A stretch of 64,000 bases of DNA from an uncultured Crocinitomix sp. Its GTDB lineage: Bacteria > Bacteroidota > Bacteroidia > Flavobacteriales_D > Crocinitomicaceae. Positions 9,752 to 16,993 of the stretch are shown piece after piece. A model generated the notes under the pieces. It was given only the letters and a program-made list of their open reading frames with translations. It did not search any database and had not been told where the DNA came from. How positions within the stretch are numbered: position 1 is the stretch's first letter; each line of letters opens with the position of its first letter. The stretch is taken from assembly GCA_937136425.1 (NCBI GenBank), contig CAKZON010000019.1:168534-232533 (forward strand). The letters run 5' to 3'. The position numbers were made by a program, and so were the translations under genes.

Positions 9752-11891
9752 TACGAAAGCAAAACCAACAACTCAAGAGCAAATTGAAAATGCAAACGGA
9801 CCATTAAGAACAGCAGTTCATGATGCATTACAAATCAATTATGATAAAATTAGAGCATTGAGTAACCAAATTCGTTTGGATGAAGCAAAAGAACATCAAG
9901 AAATAAGTGCTTTACAAGAAGCTATTCAAAACGAGATTAACTTAAATCAATTCATTGGGTCATCCTTCTTTTTTTATTATTTAAAATCCACTGGGGTTGG
10001 TAAAGAACCAATTGTGAAATTGTATGCGTTGGGTAATCATTATAGCTTATCAACAGGGGATCATAATACGCTTCATTCGGGCATTCATAGTGTTCCTCCG
10101 TATGTCTTTTTTGGCCCAAAGGGAGAGTATAGACTTGAATGGATGTCGCAAGGTATTAACCGTTTCCCTTCTTTAATTCATCCTGGTCCAGATCGTGAAA
10201 GAGGGTCTAAGGGAGATCGAATTATTACAAGTATCTGCAGTTTTGGAGGTAAGGTTGTTTTTATTGCAGGTGGATTTGTTTACATTGTCAAAAAACTGTC
10301 TAATATTCAGGAAGGATTGCACCAAGATTCTTCAACTTTTTTTAAACAAGTAGATGGCTTGCCGTTTTTATTTGTTACCAGTTCAGATGTATCTACTCAG
10401 AAAGGAATTTTTCTTGTCAATGCAAAACATTTTTATAAAACTGACCTAGGCGGAAAACTGACCAAAGTATTAAATATTCCTGCTGGAAAAGAGGTTGAAA
10501 GTGCGGCTTATTTCCAAGCAATAACGCTTAATAGATTACCAGATAAAAGAGTAACAGGAGTGATTGCAAAAGGAATGTCGATTCATGCAGTTTTGCCTAA
10601 TAATGTTCCAATGCTTAAAATTAAAAAGCTGTATGGGGATGATCTTTTATTTACTTTCCCTCAACCAATCAGTTATTTCAGAGATTTTACAGTTTCATTT
10701 CATCTTTATTTAAAAAAATCAGCCTTTAATGAGGATACCGTTATTGTTGGTGGACACCGTCATTTAGAACTATTGTACAGTCCCGTAAAATCGGGTTTAA
10801 TAATTCGGTGGAATGTTGATGGTTTAAATTCGAACTATGAGGAAGCACCTATTGTATTGGATGGGGTGTTTGCAAATAGCATAGATAAATGGACGGCTGT
10901 TGATGTTGTCTGTAAAAATAGAACACTTACTGTTCATGTTCAAGGGCAGCCATCTCATGAAAATCTGAAACTACCAGAAGCACCACCGCAAGATCCATTG
11001 TTTCCATATGCCGATCATTTTACTTTGGGAAATGCTAGCCATCAAGAGGCTTACCCTTTTTCATTGATGGAATTGCATTTTTATCAAAGAGCGGTTAGAG
11101 ATTCGCTTTTAGCACAAAATGCAACAGCCCAATTGGCGTGTGGAGATTATTTTTTTCCAGAAGGATTAATGGCGAACTATCCACTTGGACCAAGCAATTC
11201 ACCAATTTGGATTAATAGTGGTTCATCAGGAACTCCTTCAGATTTTATTAATCGGGTGAATCCACTGGAGCGTATTAACATAGGTTCCAAACATTTGGAA
11301 TATTTTAATTCTGGTGAATATTTGGAACATCCATTTATGGAAACATTTACAATTACAAGTGACCAAAATATACAGTCAGATGTGCATTTATGTAATCGAT
11401 CTGGTCGTATTTTTTATATCGCAATTAATAATTCAAAATATTGCATAATGATGCAGGATATTTGCGGAATGATACCTGCCAAAATAGTTGCTGAAGTTGA
11501 TGATTCAAAGGTGATGGAGTTTAAATGGGACGGTTCAACCACAGAATTTATTGAGGAAGCAATGATGCGAAAGCAAACAAAATTGCGTTTGGCTCATTTC
11601 AAACTAGAACGGGCGCACGAAGATGCACATGTAATCATTCATCACGAAATGGAATACTTGGAGGGAGAAATAGAAAAAGCGAATGATCAAGCGCATAATG
11701 TTGCTTTTTTGCGCAACCAGTACAACGTTGAAAAGGAGAATTGGCAAAAATTGCGTCCCGAAGGATTGAATGATAAATATGAAGCGATTGAAGCATCAAT
11801 TGAAAGGTTGAAAAAGGTACGAAGTGATGCTCATGAAGTGATGCATGCAATGGATGTTGAAATTAATGAATTACGTAGGCTTAAAAAATAG
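9744..11891 (+). CDS. LamG-like domain protein with coiled-coil ends
   Basis: 715 residues, no signal peptide. Residues 15-75 are predicted helical and coiled-coil. Residues 80-280 are beta-rich and unrecognised. About residues 290-455 look like a LamG/concanavalin-type lectin domain, with the FTVSFHLYLK strand, a DKWTAVDVVCKNRTLTVHVQG segment and a final LMELHFYQRAV strand. Residues about 600-715 are strongly helical and charged, with heptad-like spacing. It overlaps the giant beta-rich gene by eight bases, so the products probably work together. Family knowledge suggests ligand or glycan binding for the LamG part; whether the protein reaches the cell surface without a signal peptide is unclear. 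Confidence 0.65.
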   Translation: MTDTKAKPTTQEQIENANGPLRTAVHDALQINYDKIRALSNQIRLDEAKEHQEISALQEAIQNEINLNQFIGSSFFFYYLKSTGVGKEPIVKLYALGNHYSLSTGDHNTLHSGIHSVPPYVFFGPKGEYRLEWMSQGINRFPSLIHPGPDRERGSKGDRIITSICSFGGKVVFIAGGFVYIVKKLSNIQEGLHQDSSTFFKQVDGLPFLFVTSSDVSTQKGIFLVNAKHFYKTDLGGKLTKVLNIPAGKEVESAAYFQAITLNRLPDKRVTGVIAKGMSIHAVLPNNVPMLKIKKLYGDDLLFTFPQPISYFRDFTVSFHLYLKKSAFNEDTVIVGGHRHLELLYSPVKSGLIIRWNVDGLNSNYEEAPIVLDGVFANSIDKWTAVDVVCKNRTLTVHVQGQPSHENLKLPEAPPQDPLFPYADHFTLGNASHQEAYPFSLMELHFYQRAVRDSLLAQNATAQLACGDYFFPEGLMANYPLGPSNSPIWINSGSSGTPSDFINRVNPLERINIGSKHLEYFNSGEYLEHPFMETFTITSDQNIQSDVHLCNRSGRIFYIAINNSKYCIMMQDICGMIPAKIVAEVDDSKVMEFKWDGSTTEFIEEAMMRKQTKLRLAHFKLERAHEDAHVIIHHEMEYLEGEIEKANDQAHNVAFLRNQYNVEKENWQKLRPEGLNDKYEAIEASIERLKKVRSDAHEVMHAMDVEINELRRLKK

Positions 11892-11986
11892 GCTTCTCTA
11901 AATGAGAGAACTGTATTAGTGTGATTGTACTATTTTTTATTAAAGTTTATGTTGACGGATTGTAACTATGGGTATTTGTACTTGTG

Positions 11987-12017
11987 TTTGATATATAGTT
12001 GTTTATACGCTAATTTG
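11987..12017 (+). promoter_or_regulatory. Possible promoter of the 110-residue protein gene
   Basis: TTTG at 11987-11990 is followed after 20 bases by TAATTTG at 12011-12017. This resembles the Bacteroidota promoter TTTG/N19-21/TAnnTTTG with one base missing between TA and TTTG. It would place a start about 45 bases ahead of the ATG at 12071. The match is imperfect. Confidence 0.3.
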
Positions 12018-12070
12018 AACGCGTTGTTGTTCCTAACTTAGCATAAATTATTAACCTAAACTTTTATATT

Positions 12071-12403
12071 ATGGCTGGAAAGACATTTAAAAACAATTCG
12101 AATCACTACATTAATGGAACATTATTAATTCGTCAAGGAACGAATATTCAATTACCTTCTTTGGAGCAAGGTTTCTCTTTAGATGCAGGTGAAGAAAAGT
12201 ACATTGAGTATGGTAATTCAACGAACATCTTTTTGAACGGATTAGTGTTTCAATACAAAGATGAAGCATCACAATCTATGAGCACAGACCGTCAAGAAGT
12301 AATTGCAACTGGTACTGCTCCAACTTTTGATTGGGTTTTAAATACGCATAGCGTAATTACAATCAATTCAACAAAAGGATTAGATATTAGTGCAAGCAAC
12401 TAA
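12071..12403 (+). CDS. Small beta-rich protein of unknown function
   Basis: 110 residues starting MAGKTFKNNSNHYINGTLL, with no signal peptide or membrane segment. Alternating hydrophobic residues, many Asn/Thr/Ser and the motif GEEKYIEYGNSTNIFLNGL suggest a compact beta-sandwich. I do not recognise the family. It lies 179 bases after the LamG gene, has a possible promoter of its own, and is followed by a strong terminator. That arrangement fits an abundant small product made at a different level from the large proteins upstream, perhaps a structural subunit or a secreted effector. That role is inference from position only. Confidence 0.65.
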   Translation: MAGKTFKNNSNHYINGTLLIRQGTNIQLPSLEQGFSLDAGEEKYIEYGNSTNIFLNGLVFQYKDEASQSMSTDRQEVIATGTAPTFDWVLNTHSVITINSTKGLDISASN

Positions 12404-12428
12404 TGCTAACAACTGATATGAAAAAATG

Positions 12429-12460
12429 GAGACTGTCTGTAAAGGCAGTCTCTTTTTTTT
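12429..12460 (+). terminator. Rho-independent terminator
   Basis: GAGACTG (12429-12435) pairs with CAGTCTC (12446-12452) and is followed by eight T. It ends the + strand cluster 26 bases after the 110-residue gene. Confidence 0.85.
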
Positions 12461-12471
12461 ATTCCTAAGCT

Positions 12472-14901
12472 TTATGATTTTACTCGTCTTTGTTCACTGT
12501 CAGACCCCGAACCTTCATATTTTTTCTTGTTCGGTTTAGATTTACCAAAACGAATTGAAAATGCTATTGATATGCTTCTAGAATCATATTTGCTATTCCA
12601 GTCTGCATTGGTTTGTTTTAAATTATTGATAATTCCGTCTCCTTTGCGTGAATAAAAAATATCGTTAAAAGACAGGCGGAAATTACCTTTACCATCTAAC
12701 ACTGTTTTTTGAACACCAAAATTTAAAAATGCATATCCTTTAATTAGTAATTGCGAATAAACTTGGTCGTTTGTATACCTTCCACTTAGGTTTAATTTCC
12801 ATCCTTTTTTAAGTTTAAAACTATTTATGAGGTTGGCGTATACGTTAATTCCACTTGCACTTAACTGCTCGGTGTACAGTTGACTTTCAAAGTTTACCGC
12901 AGAGGCTTCAGCATAGGCATTAATGCTGTACCACGACGTAATTGGAATGTTTCCATGCACGGATAAGGTCAGATATTGACTTGACGCAATATTTCCTGGT
13001 CGACTATAATAGATTTCATCTTGAATTTCCAATGTTTCATTAATTCCATCTACAATCAAAGTATAAGACAATGAAGTATTGATCATATTTTTAAATGAAT
13101 GTGTTAATGAAAGGTTGTGAGAATAGGTTGGTAGTAAGTTTGGGTTACCAGTGTAAAAAGTGAATTTATCTAACGGGCTAATAAATGGATTCAAATCTTG
13201 AAAATAAGGTCGCTCTATTCTTCTGCCGTATGAAAAGTTAAGGCTGTGAAGACCTGCTGTATCCAATGGTCGCGAAGCATAAAAAGTGGGGAATAAAGAA
13301 CCGTAATTTCTGGTGAAACTAGTGTCTGGTGTTACCAAATTTCCTAATTGATTTCCTTTTAATTGCGTCATTTCACCACGTAATCCCATTTGAACAGTCA
13401 CTTTACCAATCGATCTATTGTAATTGACATAAGCAGCATTAATCCACTCGTCATATAAAAAACGGTTACTTAGTCCATAGTCTGGTTCCGTAACTCCTTC
13501 TATGGTATTAGTGTAAATAGCCTCATTGTCTGTTTGTGTAAAAGCAGATTTTAAGCCCGCTTGAAAGTTAGATCCATTTAAAAACGGTTTAGTATAATCT
13601 GTTTTAGCCGCGTAAATATTAATCGCCGAAGGAATTTCTCCATTAATTTGATCTTCATAAATCAACTCATCATCTCCGTTGTATTGAAAATTTTTAAAAA
13701 GCTGATCATTGGTAGACAAGTATTGAACGTAATCGGCGTCAAATGTAATTTCACTGCCCAACGTGTCTAAAACTTGTTTTACGTAAAAACTGACAAGATT
13801 ATTGTTAAAATCAGTCTCGCTAATATTGTCTGCAACTACTCTTTGTAAAAGTGTTTCATTAATGTCTGATACTAAGGATGTATTGTCTACTTTTCGCTCT
13901 CCTGGCGATACTGATCTTTTAAAGGAAACACCTAAAGTAGTTCTGTCAGTTGCATAAAAATCTAAACCAACTCTTCCTTCTAAATATTGCCCGCTTCTAT
14001 TGTTGAAAGAGTTTTGTTCAAAAGCAGTTTGTTCAATTCCGGCGTCATCCAAATAATAACGATTGATATTCAAATCTTGAAAGTTTTCCCAAAAACCAGC
14101 ATTCAAATTGGTTGATAAACTTATTTTTTTTCGATTATAATTTAAGTTGAGACTGTTATTACTGCCATTATAACGACTTCTTCTATAACTTACTGATGCA
14201 TTTCCATAAAATCCGCTAAATGTGCTACGTTTAATGTTGATGTTAATGATGCCAGAGTTACCTGCCGCTTCATAACTTGCTGGTGGATTTTCAATTACTT
14301 CAATATTTTTAATTGACCCTGTAGGCAATGATCGTAAGTAGTTTTCAAGTTCTGAACCTGATAAATAAGAGGGCTTATCGTTTATATAAACAGCTACTCC
14401 AGATCGTCCTTTTATGGTAATTTGTCCATTTTGATCAACTGATACACCTGGTGCTTGTTCTAATATTTCAAGTGCATTGCTACCTGCACCTCCAATTAAT
14501 GCATCTGGTGTAATTACAGTCCTATCTATTTTTCTCTCCACAAAAGGTACCGATCCGTCAACAGTAACTTGGTCTAACTCATTTTGGTTAGCCTTTAATG
14601 TAATTGGTTCAAGTTCTTTTGAAGTATTGATTTCTAATTCTGCAGAATAATTGACATAGCTAGCTTGCTTAATTCGTATAATATATGATCCTGCCGAAAG
14701 GTTAGAAAGGAGATAAGTACCATCTTCATCTGTAAATTCAGACTTAACTATAGTAGAGTCAACCGCGTTGAACAATGCTACCATTGCCAAATCAATTCCA
14801 TTTTTATCTTCATCTACTACCTTTCCAGTAATTTCAATAGACGATTGTGCCATTGAACTGGTTATAAAAACAAGAGTTATTAAAGAAAGAATCAACTTCA
14901 T
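12472..14901 (-). CDS. Outer-membrane beta-barrel protein (TonB-receptor-like, OMP_b-brl_3 type)
   Basis: 809 residues. A signal peptide covers the first 19 (ending SSMAQ). Residues 20-100 are a carboxypeptidase-regulatory-like beta-sandwich (ITGKVVDEDKNGIDLAMVAL). Residues about 120-230 resemble a receptor plug (LEILEQAPGVSVDQNGQITIKG, then INDKP and NPPASYEAAGNSGIINI). The remainder is a beta-barrel rich in aromatic strand ends. This is the usual layout of Bacteroidota OMP_b-brl_3 proteins; no SusD partner is present, so it is not a typical polysaccharide locus. The ligand is unknown. It lies convergent to the 110-residue gene and downstream of a LytTR system, which may control it. Confidence 0.85.
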   Translation of the reverse strand: MKLILSLITLVFITSSMAQSSIEITGKVVDEDKNGIDLAMVALFNAVDSTIVKSEFTDEDGTYLLSNLSAGSYIIRIKQASYVNYSAELEINTSKELEPITLKANQNELDQVTVDGSVPFVERKIDRTVITPDALIGGAGSNALEILEQAPGVSVDQNGQITIKGRSGVAVYINDKPSYLSGSELENYLRSLPTGSIKNIEVIENPPASYEAAGNSGIININIKRSTFSGFYGNASVSYRRSRYNGSNNSLNLNYNRKKISLSTNLNAGFWENFQDLNINRYYLDDAGIEQTAFEQNSFNNRSGQYLEGRVGLDFYATDRTTLGVSFKRSVSPGERKVDNTSLVSDINETLLQRVVADNISETDFNNNLVSFYVKQVLDTLGSEITFDADYVQYLSTNDQLFKNFQYNGDDELIYEDQINGEIPSAINIYAAKTDYTKPFLNGSNFQAGLKSAFTQTDNEAIYTNTIEGVTEPDYGLSNRFLYDEWINAAYVNYNRSIGKVTVQMGLRGEMTQLKGNQLGNLVTPDTSFTRNYGSLFPTFYASRPLDTAGLHSLNFSYGRRIERPYFQDLNPFISPLDKFTFYTGNPNLLPTYSHNLSLTHSFKNMINTSLSYTLIVDGINETLEIQDEIYYSRPGNIASSQYLTLSVHGNIPITSWYSINAYAEASAVNFESQLYTEQLSASGINVYANLINSFKLKKGWKLNLSGRYTNDQVYSQLLIKGYAFLNFGVQKTVLDGKGNFRLSFNDIFYSRKGDGIINNLKQTNADWNSKYDSRSISIAFSIRFGKSKPNKKKYEGSGSDSEQRRVKS

Positions 14902-15248
14902 ATTGCTAGGTTTAGGTTAGGTTCAGCGAACAATTCAGTGAATTGTGCATTACAATAATATGAATTGAAAAGCTAAAATGAGGTTAATGAATGGTTAATT
15001 GAAGTTAAAAAGCTTTAAACGGTTGTTGGGCTGTAGGGGTGGAAAAGAGCTCTTTTATAGCGTTAAAATCACTCTATTTGTTTTATAATATGAATAAACC
15101 GTTCATCTTGTATATCACCCAGTTACCGCAATAGCTCATGTTATCAGGGGATATGTTTTCACTTTAAAGTAAAGAGGGATTAATAACGCGTATTGGCGAA
15201 TTAAGCTATTGGCGAATTGGGTTTGTTTCGGTTGACTTTAATAGCATT
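14902..15248. other. Intergenic region with a 12-bp direct repeat
   Basis: This 347-base stretch contains the palindrome at 14930-14946 and a 12-base direct repeat, TATTGGCGAATT, at 15191-15202 and 15207-15218 with a 16-base period. I see no gene. An open frame crossing 15206-15445 on the minus strand is a shadow of the lipoprotein gene. Confidence 0.5.
14930..14946. promoter_or_regulatory. Palindromic operator candidate upstream of the OMP gene
   Basis: ACAATTCA and TGAATTGT form an eight-base perfect palindrome around one G, 29 bases upstream of the outer-membrane protein start at 14901. The position suits a regulator site; no regulator is known for it. Confidence 0.45.
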
Positions 15249-15740
15249 TCAAAATGTGGCTTCAATTCTTTGTGATTTTGCGATAACTTGAAATGTTTCT
15301 CCAAATCGTTCAAGTTCGCAAATGACATTGACGTATAATCCATGATCCCATTTAGGTCCGTTACGTGCAATACACACAAGGATATGTTCTTCACTTGATG
15401 ACGTTTTTTCGAGCTCGGTGCTCCAAACTTCATTACCCAATACAATGTATTGCTTTTTAATAATAATATCAGTTGAAATTTGGGTACTGTTAATGTCTCT
15501 TAATTGATTCATGCATATAAGTAAACTACCATCTGAAGGGCCTCCCGGCATAAAGTCACGCCATACTGTTGCCTCTAAAAGCAAGGTGTTTTCACCAATT
15601 GTTATTGTGTCAGAGCAAGTGCTAAGTTGAGAAGCAAGAGATGGGTCAAAGGTTTGTTCCCCTTCTGGTTTTTGCGCTTTTTTATTGCATGAAAATAAAA
15701 TGAGTACAAAAATGAATATGAAAATATTGAACTTTTTCAT
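15249..15740 (-). CDS. Lipoprotein of unknown function
   Basis: 163 residues. Residues 1-17 are a lipoprotein signal peptide with lipobox LFSC, so the mature protein starts at Cys18. The mature part has no domain I recognise. Its C-terminus (ARNGPKWDHGLYVNVICELE) is clearly related to the broken gene at 46865-47096 (VRNGPKWGPNLTVHVVCEFE), so this is one member of a small paralogous family. It stands alone between the outer-membrane protein and a small helix-turn-helix gene on the same strand. Confidence 0.75.
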   Translation of the reverse strand: MKKFNIFIFIFVLILFSCNKKAQKPEGEQTFDPSLASQLSTCSDTITIGENTLLLEATVWRDFMPGGPSDGSLLICMNQLRDINSTQISTDIIIKKQYIVLGNEVWSTELEKTSSSEEHILVCIARNGPKWDHGLYVNVICELERFGETFQVIAKSQRIEATF

Positions 15741-15886
15741 CAGCTTAAATAATGTAGTTTATTAACCCACAATTTATTCAAAAATTAGTTCAATAATAAG
15801 GTTTAATTTGACACGTTTAGAATAATATATACTAATCAAAAGTAGTGTGAAGTCAAGTTTTATTTTAATATTCCTGCAGCAAAATA

Positions 15887-16111
15887 CTAAGATTGATACC
15901 CAATAATAAATTGTTTTGTTTCTTCGTATTTATAACTTCCTTTAGAATGACAATAGGATATTTCACCACCCATATCTCTTAATAATTTTAAATAAGCACC
16001 ACATGTGCTTCTCGATATATTGAGCTTTTTTGCAAATAATTTCATATTTCCAGTCCCTTCAATTCTTATGAGATAATCCATGTATATTAAACGATCAATT
16101 TTTTGTAGCAT
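15887..16111 (-). CDS. Small helix-turn-helix protein
   Basis: 74 residues. MKLFAKKLNISRSTCGAYL around residues 23-41 reads as a winged-helix/HTH unit of the type that begins 'FAxxLxISRSTxxxYLxxL'. Single-domain HTH proteins of this kind are common in Bacteroidota near surface-protein genes and probably act as DNA-binding regulators. It lies 114 bases downstream of the LytTR regulator gene on the same strand; the gap is AT-rich and does not show a clear terminator. Confidence 0.65.
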   Translation of the reverse strand: MLQKIDRLIYMDYLIRIEGTGNMKLFAKKLNISRSTCGAYLKLLRDMGGEISYCHSKGSYKYEETKQFIIGYQS

Positions 16112-16225
16112 ATTTACTTGTTTTACTACAATTTACCTGCTTTTTGATGTGCTTATTCTGGCATGAATAGTGTTTTTTTTATTCGGTCATTTTTTATGAA
16201 AATTCGGATAATTGAATTCCGTTTT

Positions 16226-16960
16226 TTAACCTAAAAGCCCTTCTTTAAAAAGTGTTTTAATAGCTTTTTTTTGTCTTCGCGAAACTGGAATTTCTGCCTT
16301 GTTCGATAAGGTTAAAACGTTGTTTGTTGCATCAAATTCTAGGATATGCTTTTTGTTGACCAAATAAGATTGATGAACTCTAATAAATCCAGCAGATTGC
16401 AAATTGCGCTCAATTTCTGCAAGCGGTTTACTGGCAATTATTTTTTTTATTCCAGTTAAATAAAACAAGGTATAAGATCCGTCTGACTGGCAAAAAATAA
16501 TTTGATCAATTTGAGTGAGCTTAAAGTTTTTATTTTGCGGGATAGCAAATTTTTGCAGAATATTTTTTTGCACACCTTTCAAAGCATTGAGTGCATCAAT
16601 TTGATCAAGACTTTTTTGAACTGTAGCTTTAAATTTATTTGGAGTAACTGGTTTAACTAAATAGCCTGATGCTTCATGATCAAAGGCCTCTAATGCATAA
16701 CCCTCATATGCCGTAACAAAAATTACAAAAACATGTTCAGGTAAATTCAACTTATTCAAAATATCAAATCCCGTAACTCCTTTTAGTTTAATGTCTAGAA
16801 ATAATAATTCAGGTGGATTAGCAGACAAAACTGGCATAATTTCATCTGGATATTGAGCAGTTCCAAGCAAATTAATCTGTGGAAAAAGTTGTTCCAAATA
16901 ATGCTTTAAAAGTTCAATTGCATCTCTTTCATCATCTATTATAACGGCATTATATGTCAT
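16226..16960 (-). CDS. LytTR-family response regulator
   Basis: 244 residues. The receiver domain occupies residues 1-120, with acidic pair D9-D10, phospho-acceptor D56 (ELLFLDIKLKG) and K101-region VKP. A LytTR DNA-binding domain covers about residues 145-240 (FIRVHQSYLVNKKHI, then ISRRQKK-like PVSRRQKK). It follows the sensor kinase gene by 33 bases and is its cognate partner. LytTR regulators bind repeated sites upstream of targets; the outer-membrane protein gene downstream on the same strand is a plausible target, though this is inference. Confidence 0.92.
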   Translation of the reverse strand: MTYNAVIIDDERDAIELLKHYLEQLFPQINLLGTAQYPDEIMPVLSANPPELLFLDIKLKGVTGFDILNKLNLPEHVFVIFVTAYEGYALEAFDHEASGYLVKPVTPNKFKATVQKSLDQIDALNALKGVQKNILQKFAIPQNKNFKLTQIDQIIFCQSDGSYTLFYLTGIKKIIASKPLAEIERNLQSAGFIRVHQSYLVNKKHILEFDATNNVLTLSNKAEIPVSRRQKKAIKTLFKEGLLG

Positions 16961-16993
16961 GTTTGTGTTTTTTTATCATTAAAATAGAGTAGG

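Noticed and set aside
12472..14901. SusC of a polysaccharide utilisation locus
   Set aside because: No SusD or glycoside hydrolase is adjacent, and the plug/barrel pattern fits the OMP_b-brl_3 type better.
15206..15445. 79-residue frame overlapping the lipoprotein gene
   Set aside because: It is a shifted frame of the lipoprotein gene and lacks its signal peptide and the paralogue's conserved C-terminus.
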